DNA of 64,000 nt from Wallemia ichthyophaga EXF-994 (taxonomy: Eukaryota; Basidiomycota; Wallemiomycetes; Wallemiales; Wallemiaceae), in contig NW_008806302.1 in assembly GCF_000400465.1 (NCBI RefSeq), positions 1 through 64,000 of the forward strand, read 5' to 3'. The position numbers and the translations under genes are program-made. Under the pieces are notes generated by a model. The model was not told where the DNA came from and searched no databases. It saw only the letters and a program-made list of their open reading frames with translations. Shown here one piece after another: positions 32,903-43,864 of the stretch (its first letter is position 1; each line of letters begins with the position of its first letter).

Positions 32903-33735
32903 AAGGCATGAGGAGTCAAAGGGGATGCCGAATTCACTGGAAGCGTTTCTTGACTAGCGTCGTAATTTCTGAATTGTTGGTGGTTCTCAATTACGCTGAA
33001 CCACCGGAGTATCTTTGGTACGTAGTCAATTACGGTTTGAAGAACTCGTAAAGGGCTTGTAGAGAGTGTGAGTTTCTGAGTATTGGACCTAATTCGAAAC
33101 GAATATTGATCTTGGTAATCTTTCTTCTTAATGTGATTCTGGCCATTATATGTTTACGGCATATGAAGATTTTATGCGTGATAGTGTCCTCTGTGCCACA
33201 TGCACTGCATTTAGGTGAATCAATCAGTCGGAAACGGTAACGGTAGTACTTAGTCGTAGGGAATTGCCCTGACCGTAGCTGGGTGGCTAGGCATCTCGTT
33301 GCTCTGGGCAGTTCATTGAGTATCTTGGTCGATTTTGCTGCTGTCAGCCTTCCAGCTGATGTTTTTACGGCGTTGGACTTAATGTGTGATATTTTGGAGG
33401 CTTCTACTTTTATGGGTGCTGTATAGCGCTCGCACATTCTGCGTCGCATTGCAGAGTACGAAGTTTTGAGTGTTAGTTGACTCCACATAGCCCGGTGGGT
33501 CGGCCGTGTCCTACCCTCGTTAACGGTTCTGTCGGCTAGTTAGCTACCGTAAATATCCACATGTCCTGCGATCCAGTTTAGTTGGACAACAAAGTTTCTT
33601 CTCTTTGTTTGCTTAATCCAATCAATTTTGTCAAGGACCTGCTTTATCAAATATTGGCCTGTCTTTGTTGATTGCGATTGCACGATCGCTGAAAGAACCG
33701 CCTGACTGTCGCTATTGATAATAGATTATCTTTGG
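32903..33735 (-). mobile_element. Non-LTR retrotransposon ORF2 end (RNase H and knuckle), copy 2
   Basis: The minus strand encodes an RNase H-like segment at about 33530-33735 (NSDSQAVLSAIVQ, then VQLNWIAGHVDIYGS) followed by a stop where the family has GNE-AD, then an ORF (33030-33488) with LATQLRSGQFPTTKYYRYRF and the zinc-knuckle-like CSACGTEDTITHKIFICRKH typical of LINE ORF2 C-termini. The 3' untranslated part (32906-33029) matches copy 1. The stop and the missing reverse transcriptase show it is dead. Its truncated end lies about 70 bases from the tRNA-Val gene. Confidence 0.8.
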
Positions 33736-33803
33736 TAGGGTTTTTATTGTGTTAGGATGGCTCACTAATGAATAAGAATTGGCTGTGGCAGAGGCTTTCA
33801 CAA

Positions 33804-33906
33804 GCTTTCGTGGCTTAGGGGTTATAGCGCCGTGTTAACATCGGCTCACCTTAATAGGTGAACAGTTGCTCCGCGGAGGTCGCCGGTTCGATTCCGGCCG
33901 AAAGCT
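33804..33906 (+). tRNA. tRNA-Val(AAC) with 30-nt intron
   Basis: Acceptor GCTTTCG pairs with CGAAAGC (33899-33905). The anticodon stem CCGTG pairs with CGCGG once the intron 33841-33870 is removed, leaving loop TTAACA-C with anticodon AAC (Val). The intron starts one base 3' of the anticodon and contains a small hairpin (TCACC/GGTGA). The T arm is GCCGG-TTCGATT-CCGGC. Spliced length 73 nt. A T8 Pol III terminator follows at 33906-33913. GTT (Asn) in the unspliced loop was considered and rejected because the stem does not pair. Confidence 0.92.
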
Positions 33907-33913
33907 TTTTTTT

Positions 33914-34611
33914 TATGTAATGTGAAAATTACATATGTTCTTTAAAAGAAAATCAATAAAAGATTACCAACGATAACGTGTCCGTTGCCGGTGTTCGAAA
34001 TTAAAATTTGCTGTATCTGATAATGTTATTATACAAAATTCAATCATTTACTAAAAATACATTTGACAAGTGGGATGATTTTGAGCGGATTTCGCGGCAA
34101 CGGTTTTTAGGTGACGACACTACGCCTAAAGCATAATTCTCTAGTAACGATTCACTTCCTACATCTCCCAATCCGCGCCTCATATATTTCCCTCCACTTT
34201 CAAACCGCCTCCCTGCCTGCTTAGCCTCCGACACTTCACATGGTACAAATATAAAAGTCTGACTATCGTTCTATTGTATCTTAACGAATTACCGTTACTT
34301 TCTATCTGTTATATCCGCTGGAATTAGCCATTCCTCAAAGCCTAAGTTAACGCAAAGTCTAAACCTTAAGAAGCGTAAAACAAGCTAAATTTCATTATTA
34401 GCGGAGATTGGGAGAAGTGGGAAGTGAACGGTGATTAAATGCTGGGGGTTGATGCATAGCTTCATCACATAACATCACGTACGTTACATACGAAAACGGG
34501 TACGAACAAGGTCTACGTCATTAACGTAACAAAAGTAATAGCTCTAGCCTCCCGCTGATGTGAATGGTTGATTGTGGAAAGAAATATCCATCTGGATATA
34601 TTTCCACATCC
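33914..34611. other. AT-rich spacer after tRNA-Val
   Basis: No gene is seen. One short minus-strand frame (34040-34234) has no support. Confidence 0.4.
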
Positions 34612-36411
34612 CTACACTGTTTTGTCGGCAAAAATTTCATTTAAGAAACTAACCCAATCGCTGTCTAATTCAGCAGCATTTAGGGGGTTGTTGCAATCAC
34701 GCATACATTCATCCAGCCATCCAGTGACTGACGGTGCCAGTGAGGGCTGTGCACATCTCAACTGAAGCGTATCGATCAACCCTTGGAACAATTCGTACGC
34801 CTTGCGCACCACACCATCCGTCAAACTTTTAGCCCTTAGCACTTGCATGGCTATATCAACATAACTCATGTGCTGTTCGTATGGTTGTTGAGCGCTGCGG
34901 AGAGTGCACACACTCAATATCATTATACCACTAGCGGTGATTGGACTCCAGTTTAGAAGCGCATCCGTGTAATTTACAACGAACCCACTTTCGTAATGCA
35001 GATAATAAAGTGTAGATAAAATGCTCTTTGCGGCATCTACACACAAGTTCAGCCCGCTAGTGCTTTGTGTCTTGAGATACTTCTTATTGATGAATATTTT
35101 CACGACACCATATCCTACTACCTTGAGACATTGTTGCTGCGAGGGCAAGTGTAAGGATTTCTGACAGCACCTCTTACCCCACTCATCCAAACGTCCATTC
35201 AAACTATCTACCATATCTACAGACACAACTTTCGATCTTTGCAGCGATACGACATCGGCTACGAGAGCATACAGGTCAATCATATTGTTGAAGTAGGTTA
35301 TTGAAGTGTCTTGTTTTATGTTAATACTCTCAGGTTTGGCCATGTCGATCCCATCTCGTAGTACTCGTCTACCACAGCTAATTGCGTAAGATTTATCGAG
35401 GATATAAAGCCCCCACAGTGCTCGCTTGCCTTCCTCGCACTGCGCTTTATCGAGCCTGCTGTCCTCAGCGAGGAGCACACCCAAGCCAATCACCGACCAG
35501 CAACTGCGGCAGTACTTTTGTGTGTTCTGCATTGCCAGTGCCTCCAAAACGACAGCCTGTATGGAGTGTACGGTGAGCGATGGCATAAGGAGGGCATTTG
35601 GCGCTTTGTGGGAGTACGTGTGCAGATAGGCGTCGGCGGAAGTGTGAGAGTGGTAGAGAGCGCCTAATGCGCATACCAAGAGCAACACACCTCCAAAATC
35701 TGCTGTTAGCTTACTGCTAGACACTCGCGCGAGGAATGCACTTTTGTCGGGAAACAGAGGCAGTGATGGATGGACATGGCTGAAATAGAGGTCTACTAGA
35801 GCGTAAACCAAGCTACTTTCACCGAAATCCGACTCATTGTAGTGCTGGTTGTAGTGCTTTGTGGAGGTAACGACATGACCATTAGCCTTGATGAGCGACT
35901 GGCGACTGTCTACGAATCCAGTAGCGAGAGCGAAGAGACCTTTATTGGATGCCATGCCAAATTCCCGTAGGTTTTCTTGGCTGTGCGGTGTTTGCTCTCC
36001 GCTGAGCCACATGGAACGTACAATATTTGAATACTCGGAATCAGAGTCTGGTTCTTGAGCGTGTGTAGAGCTATAAACAACGCTGTTCACTCTTCTCTTC
36101 TTGTGTAAGCTCTCGCTCGTGCCCACGCCCAGCTTACCCTCGAGCTCTTTCACCCTCTCCTCCAAACTGCGTACGTAAGCATAGGTGTGCCTCTTCTTGG
36201 GCGCACCATCTACGAATGTGCACGGCGTCTCTCTCTCGCCAGAGTGTCTCTTTTCAGCGCAATTGGAGCAAGTTTCTGGGTAGCGTTCGGCTGCGTCGCA
36301 CTTGATTTTCGATCGGCGGCAATAGTCACACTGCAGGAGTCAAAAGGTATTCTAATTTATACATCCACCCACTGCTCTCTTCAGTCGGCCCCTTTTATCA
36401 GATGATGACAT
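34612..36411 (-). CDS. Zn2Cys6 transcription factor 1
   Basis: Nuclear regulator, about 585 residues from exons 36373-36411 and 34612-36330. The binuclear zinc cluster spans the intron-exon 2 start: CDYCRRSKIKCD, then TCSNCAEKR and a final Cys in ETPCTFVDG, followed by a linker and a short coiled coil (YVRSLEERVKELEGK) for dimerisation. The spacing of the second half is wider than usual, with an HSGERE insert. The rest matches the fungal-specific TF domain (LVDLYFSHVHPSLPLFPDKS, CWSVIGLGVLLAED). Its ATG lies 79 bases from the divergent PRISE-like reductase, a likely target gene. Confidence 0.88.
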
Positions 36412-36490
36412 GATGGGATTCTCGGATTAGGGGTGTGATCCGCGAGGGTATATCAGCAGTGGCGGTGGCACCTCTCAAGAAAACAACGAA
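36412..36490. promoter_or_regulatory. 79-bp divergent promoter between TF1 and reductase
   Basis: Only 79 bases separate the start codons of the zinc-cluster regulator (minus) and the reductase (plus). Both must be driven from here or from within each other's 5' part. It contains CGG/CCG-like triplets (GATTCTCGGATTAGG, GTGGCGGTGGC), which Zn2Cys6 proteins favour, but no clear paired site. Co-regulation is inference. Confidence 0.45.
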
Positions 36491-37702
36491 ATGGTCGGTA
36501 AAACAGCACTCGTATTCGGTGCAACTGGAATAAGCGGTATCGCAGCGATAGAGGCGCTCCTCAACGACAGCTCATACAGCCGCATTATAGCCATTAGCAG
36601 GAGGCCAGTTGAGCGTGAATGCGTTGAGCATATCCCAATCGACCTCATCCACTCCACGCCAGCGGAAATTGCTGATGCTCTTGACGCAGGCGGTGCTGGC
36701 TCCTCCACGCACGTCTTCTTCTACGCTTACATTGACTCGAAGAACACGGATGAGCAGAACGCAGTCAACAATCAACTGTTTGAGAGGGTTTGTGTATGTT
36801 GAGCACCCACGCCACCTCTGACACGCTTCCAGTCCATCGAGGGCGTCAGCATGGCATGTACCCGCCTCTCCCACTTCCACCTCCAGACCGGGTACAAGTA
36901 CTACATGCCGGCCTTTACTGCTGAAAAATTTCCTCCCTTGCCTTTCAGAGAAGATGCAGAAAGACAGAGCCACGTGCGCGACTTCTTCTACTATTACCAG
37001 GAAGATAAGCTAAAGGAGGTGAGTGAGAGATGCGGTTGGAAGTGGTCTGTCTCGAGACCTTGCGCTATCACCGGATTCAGCAAGGGTAATTGGATGTCAG
37101 TTGCTGTGACGATGGCGCTGTATATCTTTGCTTGTAGGGAGTTTGGCGAGCATCTGCATTTTCCTGGACCACTGCTGTGTTATTCGATGGATTATGATAA
37201 TTCCACAGCGTCAAACAATGCAGAATTTCAACTACACTGTGCTGAACATGCCAACAATCAGGCATTCAACATTCACGATGGTCAACCTTACCAATTTAAC
37301 ACCCTTTGGCCAAAGGTAGCGGGATACTTTGGGATGGAGGTTCCATCGCCTCCTGCAGAGGACTTGCAAGTGAAGGAGGGCGAGTTCCTTAAGGTCGCGT
37401 TCAGTGTTCAAAATTGGGCAAATAAACATAGAGAAGACTTCCCAGCACTGGTGCACAAGTACAATCTGGATCCACACACTTTCGAGTATGCTAATTGGTG
37501 GGTTGATCGATGGTGTGTAGAGGTGTCTTACTAAATGTCTTACAGGTCGAGTATCGAAATATTAGCTGGATTACCATTCCCTACAATCGCAAGCCTCGAA
37601 GCAGCCAGATCAATTGGATGGACCAAGTCAATTGACACATACGCAGATGGTTACAAAGAGTGTTTCGATAAAATGAGAGAGTGTAATTTACTGCCAAAGT
37701 GA
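36491..37702 (+). CDS. PRISE-like (progesterone 5-beta-reductase type) NAD(P)H enone reductase
   Basis: Short-chain dehydrogenase of the PRISE/iridoid-synthase-like group, about 377 residues. Exons 36491-36787, 36833-37512 and 37546-37702 join in phase. The start has the family's NADP motif TALVFGATGISGIAAIEALL and the ISRRP motif (SRRPVE). FYAYID matches the VTWAS-like strand, and TGYKYYMPAF plus DFFYYYQEDKL holds the Tyr of the active site (family: QxxTGxKHY and FYYxxED). SVSRPCAITGFSKGNWMS follows. Intron 2 (37513-37545) is only 33 nt; splicing there links VDRW to SSIEILAG, as expected. Substrate unknown, probably an activated enone. Confidence 0.87.
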
Positions 37703-38031
37703 ATGAAGCTTGAATAGATGGTTATAAGAAAGAATTACATATCTGAGCATCTAAAATACTACCAGCAGGCCATTCCCTTTTTTTTTTTTTGAAGCTGCTT
37801 ATCAAAAGCTCCGAGACAACCTAATTTGGAAGCGGAGATGGGAGCATCTTCTAGCGTTTGGATGATCCAGCTTTTGCATCCGAGCTAAACATCGACCCGT
37901 CATTACACGGAAATTAAAGAGCGTGTGAAGAAATCAACTACGTAAAAGATATATCTTGTTGGGCGACTTCCACAAGTAGATAATATTTAAGACTTTCTCA
38001 ACTCACACTTACCATTCACTACGGACAAAGA
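37703..38031. other. Intergenic spacer with a T tract
   Basis: Contains a run of about 12 T at 37779-37790 and a TATTTAAG TATA-like element about 50 bases before the next ATG. No gene seen. Confidence 0.4.
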
Positions 38032-38763
38032 ATGCACCAACTTCCAAAGATCTGTATTCCACCGAACACAAGTTTCAAAGAGGCATACATTGACGGCAAC
38101 GTCCTCTTTCTCAGCAAACAGCAACACATTGATCTGAGCATGATCAATCACCACCACATAATCACGCGCTGCGTCGATGAGCTATTTGTACTCCTCTATC
38201 TCCACAACGAGAGACGCTTGAAATTAATACAAAGCTTCACGAAGAAATCTCTCAACTGCCGCTGTATCTTGCACATCAAGACTGTCTCAGAAGACGACGC
38301 CAAGTGGCTCTTGAAGAAGATGATGAAGTGGTTTCATTTGAGTAACGTTGACTACAAAAGGGTTTGTGCGTATGGGATGGCTGGGGAGTACAACAACGTC
38401 TTGCTTTCTGATCAAGTCGATCAAACCTCGAAATTTTCTCTGGAATCTAAATCAATGTCTCAGGTCACCTGCAATGCTTCAATGTCCACGCTGTCTTTAC
38501 AAAGCCGGTCATCCATTTCAACAATCGCCTCAGTTGGCTCCATTTCCACCCACTCACCTACTAATATCCCCTACAAACGCAGCAAGAGCGACAGCACTTC
38601 ACAGCCCAGACACCCTAATCTTGTCTGCTTTAGTGGCCAGAAGTCTCTTCACCAAGAGCGCTCTATCGCGTCTCTCTCAGATAACGTCAAACCGCCTTTT
38701 TTGAGGTCTATTAGCTCACCCAACCAGCAAGAGTTGGATAGGTGCAGATCAGTTGCATTGTAG
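38032..38763 (+). CDS. Hypothetical protein with Ser-rich C-terminal half
   Basis: Single exon, 243 residues. The N-terminal 115 residues look folded, with mixed hydrophobic and basic segments (VDELFVLLYLHNERRLKLIQ, DDAKWLLKKMMKWFHLSN). The C-terminal half is Ser/Thr/Gln-rich and likely disordered, with basic clusters such as YKRSKSDS that could be kinase sites. No signal peptide or membrane span. I do not recognise a family. The frame is continuous with a good ATG context and TATA-like sequence upstream. Confidence 0.6.
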   Translation: MHQLPKICIPPNTSFKEAYIDGNVLFLSKQQHIDLSMINHHHIITRCVDELFVLLYLHNERRLKLIQSFTKKSLNCRCILHIKTVSEDDAKWLLKKMMKWFHLSNVDYKRVCAYGMAGEYNNVLLSDQVDQTSKFSLESKSMSQVTCNASMSTLSLQSRSSISTIASVGSISTHSPTNIPYKRSKSDSTSQPRHPNLVCFSGQKSLHQERSIASLSDNVKPPFLRSISSPNQQELDRCRSVAL

Positions 38764-38881
38764 GCAGTGAATGTTCATCTATATCCATTATACCACAATT
38801 ACTAGCAGCCATAGCTTTCCTCTCTACAACTTGATTGATTTCATGTGATTATCTTTCTTCGATGCCGTCATCGACTTGTAA

Positions 38882-41232
38882 ATGAAAGACGCCAAAGAAA
38901 AACCTGCAAAGTCACGGAAGCAGAGGCCGCTATATAGCTGCGGTGGTGCGTATCCTTGCGTCAATTATCCCCGCTTACCCGTCACAATCCGCAGAATGCC
39001 GCAGACTCAAGTTGAAATGCGATCGCCAATGGCCATGCAACCAATGCAGACGGAGAGGCTGTTCAGCCATATGTCCGGATGGTACAATGAAAGGCGCAAC
39101 CATGTCCCGCCAGGCGCTCGTCGACAACACAAGCAACTTACTTTCGCGTATCGATCAGCTCGAGAGCAGCATCAGGTCCCAGGGCGGCATAGTCCCTCAC
39201 CCGGCCACTGAGCTCATTTGCAACGCAACTGCAGTGTTTAATTCCCCCAATTCCTCCGCTTACCCAACAACAACCCACAACGGCTTCGAGACGCATCAGG
39301 AGGACTTTGCTGAGAGTTTCGGTGCACTCACTGTTTCCAGAGAGGGCCAATCGCGCTATGTTGGTCCCAGCGCCGGCTCTGAGTGGCTCCAGAATGAGTC
39401 GCTGGAAGATACTGAGCAGGAAATTATTGACGAGAAGCGTCAGATTGGCGAGAGCTCTGATAGTCCGCCCTCCGATTTCCCATTCAGTGCGAGCAATAGT
39501 GGTGAAATCGTTACTGAGTTGTGGAAACAGCTGCCATCTCGAGAGATTGCTGGTGAGCTGACGGAGATCTACTACCGCACTTGCTCGTGTCTCTACAACT
39601 GCGTACAGCGCGATGTTTTCGAAAAGGATCTCGATATACTCTATGTTTATGTTCACCCAGACCCGCACAAGCTCGCTCGACTGTATATGGTCTTTGCGCT
39701 GGGCGTGTACTTCGACACTACCCGCTCTACCGACCACCCTGATTCGCAGCGCTTCTACAGCTATTCCAAATCCCTTCTCTCCGCTGGTGACTTTCTCGTC
39801 AAAAGCAGTATCCCCGCGGCGCAGACGCTGCACATGATGGGTCTCTATCTACTTAATAGGAATAGGTTGAGCGGGGCTGATTCTTATTATCCACTTCTCG
39901 GTGTACAGTTGCGCATTGCGCGTGCAATGGGTCTGCATCGCGACGGTGCGCGCTGGGGATTCACTCAGGCGGAGTTGAATGAGCGGCGGATGACGTTCTG
40001 GGAGACTCAGACGATGGACGTCTTTCAGTCTATCTGTTTTGGTAGGCCTTACTCGACGCAATTGCGCCATGTGGACTGCAAATTTCCCCGCGATGAACAC
40101 CCTGATGCGCAAAATGCAGGGTTTCAGACACTGCGTTACACGCTTGTCAGACTCTTGTGCAAGATCAGCGATGACATTTATAGCGTAAAGCCACCGACAT
40201 ATGATGTTGTCATTGCGCTCGATAGGGAAGTGCGGCAGTATGACAAAGACATACCACCCCATCTGCGCTGCAATGCTGCGGCCGTCGTGCGAAATAGTTC
40301 AAATTACCCTCTCAAGCGGGAAGCAGTGGATGGGGAGGAGTTGATTCTACAGCAGCACACACTCGCTATGAATGTGAATGAATGCCTACTCTATATAAAC
40401 AGACGCTATTTTGCACATGCACTCAAAACTCACCCTCAAAACCCTCTCAAGTCACCCTTCGCGCAGTCGTTCATTGCCGTAATGGAGTGTTGCAGGGTGG
40501 GTAGTTTTCCATGTGTTTGTTGGCTACATATACTCACACTTTCACTAGGTAATGGTCGCACTCGGTCAGAGCATCCACCGTCTCCTCCCGGACCTTTCTG
40601 CGCGGCACTTTTTCTTTTTCTATCATATGTTCAGCTTCGGGGTGTGCTCGGCAGCGTCCTGCATCATCTCGCCTGGATCTTCGATGGCAAGTGATGCGTG
40701 GATGGATCTCAACTCCATCACCGACCTCTGTGCACTACCCAGCGCAGGAAAGCGCGCAAATCAATTCGTACCGGCGCTCAATAAACTTCGGGAGCGTGCG
40801 CTTGTACGCTGCAAAGAACACATAGAAGCTAAGGTGCACAACACGGATGATCACGATAACGAACATATGGTCATGCTAGGTTTGGGAAGCAGGGTGGTGA
40901 CGACGGAAACGCAAACTACGCGTTTCAAAACGCCAACAAGTGGAGGAGTGTTGGATGGATTGTTCGAGAATGACAAGGGCCCCAATCCCTCTGATCAAAT
41001 CTACTCCCAACTCCTCAAACAGACTGAAGGTACACCGAGCAGTGCGGAAATGTTCAATAACCTTTGGAATATCCCAAATGACACCAACTCCGCTTTATCA
41101 CTCAGCGGTAGTACAAACGAATACAACAACATCTTCCCTAGCTCTCTCGACTTCATGGAAATGGATAGCGTACTTAATGGCACACAAAGCGACACAGATT
41201 GGACAGCTGTGCTGAGGAGTATGGGTTTATGA
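38882..41232 (+). CDS. Zn2Cys6 transcription factor 2
   Basis: Nuclear regulator of about 749 residues, exons 38882-38945, 38995-40496 and 40549-41232. The intron splits the zinc cluster: SCG from exon 1 joins ECRRLKLKCDRQWPC, then NQCRRRGCSAICPDGTM, a standard C-x2-C-x6-C-x5-C-x2-C-x6-8-C array. A short coiled coil (SNLLSRIDQLESSIRSQ) follows. The middle domain matches the fungal-specific TF family (RFYSYSKSLLSAGDF, GLYLLNRNRLSGADSYYPLLG, MGLHRDGARWGF, ERRMTFWETQTMD). The C-terminus is Asn/Ser/Asp-rich, as in activation domains. Confidence 0.88.
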
Positions 41233-41288
41233 AATGTGCCTCCTTTAGATAGTCTTTTTTGTACAAGTGTATCATGCATGTAAAACTA

Positions 41289-42155
41289 TTACTTAAATTT
41301 GTTGATAGAGTACTCATCACATACAGCCACCTTGCCATTCATACAAACAATGTTCTGCGTCGGAGTTTCTCCTTGGGAATGAAAGCGCCTGTATTCCTTG
41401 TACGTACACCACGCCGACGGTGAATGGCTAAACCCCTTGATTTGGATGAATAGGGGTAAATCTGTAGGAAGTTTGGTGAGATAGTCATACACCTCACCGC
41501 TATCCAGCAGTCCACCGCGCCATTGATGTAGAGCAAGATCCATCGGTATGCCTTCTTCCTCGCTTTCTGGCGGACGGTACTCATCGATCATCCTTCTAAC
41601 TCTGCTGTTGTATCGCAGTTCGCTGAATCTGAGTAATGTTATGTTCAGCCATAAAAATGCCTCTCCTATGCTGCCTTTGAATGACGGTACGGCGACGTTG
41701 TTGAGGTAGTATCGGAGATACTTGGCCTGCTGTGCGCGCTCAAGCAGTCTTCTCGAAGTCGCTAACGCAGGCAGCTTAGGCAATCTCCCAATGAGCTTTA
41801 TGTTGTTTATATCAGTGTGTATTTTGTAATAGTCTTCGCCTCTAACTATCCGACCTTCCCTATTAGTGTAAAAGTTATTTAACGATTTGCTGGCATTGAC
41901 GTGCATTTCGAGATCCATAGTGCGCGGGTGCCGCGCTAGGCAGTAGTTGTCGATGCGCTTATTGAATGATATTATTCTGTCGTATTGGTGAGGGTATCGC
42001 AGCGTGTCGATAAGCTTTTCCTTCAGCTCGTAGTATGTGAACTCGCACAGCGGCAGCGCTGCGTCTGAAGTAGTTAATATGTTCACTTCTGAAATGAAAT
42101 CGAGTCTGAATTTTATCTTGGAAAGGTCCTGCACTAAGTACTCTATTGTGTTCAT
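41289..42155 (-). CDS. Hypothetical protein, 288 residues
   Basis: Single open frame from an ATG at 42155 (MNTIEYLVQDLSKIKFRLDF). The composition is genic, with many Tyr, Arg and Leu, no signal peptide and no membrane span. Segments such as NKRIDNYCLARHPRTMDLEM and SIGEAFLWLNITLLRFSELR look alpha-helical. The C-terminal part has GFSHSPSAWCTYKEYRRFHS. No known domain recognised. It ends 56 bases from the convergent stop of TF2. Confidence 0.6.
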   Translation of the reverse strand: MNTIEYLVQDLSKIKFRLDFISEVNILTTSDAALPLCEFTYYELKEKLIDTLRYPHQYDRIISFNKRIDNYCLARHPRTMDLEMHVNASKSLNNFYTNREGRIVRGEDYYKIHTDINNIKLIGRLPKLPALATSRRLLERAQQAKYLRYYLNNVAVPSFKGSIGEAFLWLNITLLRFSELRYNSRVRRMIDEYRPPESEEEGIPMDLALHQWRGGLLDSGEVYDYLTKLPTDLPLFIQIKGFSHSPSAWCTYKEYRRFHSQGETPTQNIVCMNGKVAVCDEYSINKFK

Positions 42156-43385
42156 GTTTGAGTGTTTCCTGGTGAGAACTAACTGACGTTTGCCGCTCTC
42201 GATCGATCGTTTCCCCGTATAGCTGATGTTGTATCTCGATCACGCATCAATTTTCCCCTGCTTATCCGCAGCTGGGCTTCTTGAGTGGAGTAAATCCGAG
42301 GACGCAGGAATTCCTCCTAATTCCTTGATTGCTCTCAGTACAGCTTGGTGGGGGGAAAATAAGATTCAGGGGCACTGCTGATGCTGTCCGCACACCCTTC
42401 GCAACCCTCGAATCGCAGCTGTCAGCATCTTCGGCTTCTTTATCCTTTAAATAGCTATCGAATTTTGAAAAGACTGGATGCTTTGAGTCTTTAGGTTTAT
42501 GAGCTTCTTCACTTGTCTTATTTCCTCACGATCCCTTTTCAAACAAGACGCGCGACGCGCCTTGTCAATTTTAAGCGAACAAGACTCGTAGCCGATGGCA
42601 AAAATGAAACACAGTCATAAAATAAAGTACATAATTAACTTATCTCAACAAATTGTTTTTCAATTATTGTGATATCTCCACAAAAGTTTTGTAGCACTAG
42701 TGGTATTTCGATTATATAAGACACGTCATGGGAAGAGTAGAATTTTATCAAAAAGAAAAAGCTTCTTTAATATCCTGTCTTCTGAAACTATGACGCGACC
42801 TTACTTGATTCTTTTCCCTCATCATTTAGTTGCTATAAATGCACCTAATGAAGCCAAAACACCGATTTCAGAGTGGATTTGACCCCACTTTCCTTTACAG
42901 TAAACAGTTTTACAAGGCTTATAATGAATTAAAGTTGTCTTACTTTTCCTCTGGGGTCAGGGTTAAGAGCTGGATACACCGCGCGTCGGAAATACATTAC
43001 GTGATTTGAGCGCAGTGTACTTAAGATATATGGAAGCTTGTGGTTTCTAAAAGCCCGATAAGTAATTAGCATCAATGAAGTGTGTGATACTCTCCGTATG
43101 TCTTATGTTGCGTGCGAACTTCCGAGCAGCGTTTAGAGGGCGATAGGAAGCCATGGTAGATAAAACAAGCCAAAAGTACAAATCAAAATTTGGGCTATCA
43201 ATTGAGCTCTTTTGTTTGAAGAATTTCCATTTAGGCAGACGGAAAATTTAACTCTGTGAATACTGGGCATGAGATAGAAATTCGAACAGATCTGAAATGA
43301 TTGAGAGTTCACAAAGTAATAATGCGTCAAAAATTACTCTTTAACACCAAAATTTAATTCACCTTCATACCTCGGCAATCTCTGC
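42156..43385. other. Gene-poor AT-rich region before U2 copy 1
   Basis: Only short, unsupported frames (for example 42700-42882). It begins the low-density 42-49 kb stretch. No tRNA or known repeat is seen. Confidence 0.4.
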
Positions 43386-43414
43386 CCGCACTAACGCTAG
43401 GGTTACTTTGAGCA

Positions 43415-43422
43415 TATAAAAG
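43415..43422 (+). promoter_or_regulatory. TATA box of U2 copy 1
   Basis: TATAAAAG lies 33 bases before the predicted 5' end of the U2 RNA. Fungal Pol II snRNA genes often use a TATA at this distance. The same element is present in copy 2 at 48032. Confidence 0.6.
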
Positions 43423-43447
43423 CGGCCTCTCTTCATCCTTAATCCTC

Positions 43448-43630
43448 ATCCTCTCTGGCCTTTTGGCTTAGATCAAGTGTAGTATCTGTTCTTCCAAGTT
43501 CGAACAACTTGGATCGCATAACTTATGCGACAAACGTTCGATCTAATTTTTATCTGCGTCCACTCACCCTCACTGCTTGCATAGGGTAAGTGGAAGATGG
43601 CCTTGTGTTGCACTACCGTTTGTGCCGTCA
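43448..43630 (+). ncRNA. U2 spliceosomal snRNA, copy 1
   Basis: The 5' end ATCCTCTCTGGCCTTTTGGC then TTAGATCAAGTGTAGTATCTGT is the near-universal U2 start. GTAGTA at 43479-43484 is the branch-point recognition sequence that pairs with the CTAAC branch sites seen in this window's introns. Next come hairpins CCAAGTT/AACTTGG and TCGCATAA/TTATGCGA, a Sm-like AATTTTTAT, a stem with CACTCACCC/GGGTAAGTG, and the loop TTGCACTACC, which matches the conserved stem-loop IV (U2A'/U2B'' site). The 3' end is estimated. Confidence 0.95.
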
Positions 43631-43864
43631 GCGCACATTTATACTCCAACCCCATCACACATTTTAGCATGTCTCTGCTATTCTCACATAGCACTGACTT
43701 GTCGAAAGTTGTGAATTACCTACTATGGCGCCTAGATACTATGAGACGGACGTAAATTCAATTAAATTGACACCAAAGATGTTGTAAGATCATTATCAAA
43801 TGTATTTAGTAAAAGAAATACACAATTATCCGTTTTTATTGCGTATTCGGTGCCTCCAGCGAGC

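Larger units (their letters stand above)
43386..43714 (+). repeat. 329-bp direct repeat, copy 1 (whole U2 gene unit)
   Basis: Identical to 48003-48331 except for one base (T at 43619, C at 48236). The match starts about 62 bases upstream of the U2 5' end, covers the promoter TATA, the RNA and about 80 bases downstream, and stops sharply on both sides. Confidence 0.97.

Noticed and set aside
33835-33845. tRNA-Asn(GTT) reading of the tRNA at 33804
   Set aside because: With GTT as anticodon the anticodon stem does not pair. Removing a 30-nt intron gives a fully paired stem and anticodon AAC (Val).
43473-43694. 73-codon minus-strand ORF, repeated almost exactly at 48090-48311
   Set aside because: It is the antisense of the duplicated U2 snRNA unit. 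Its conservation comes from the duplication, not from protein coding.
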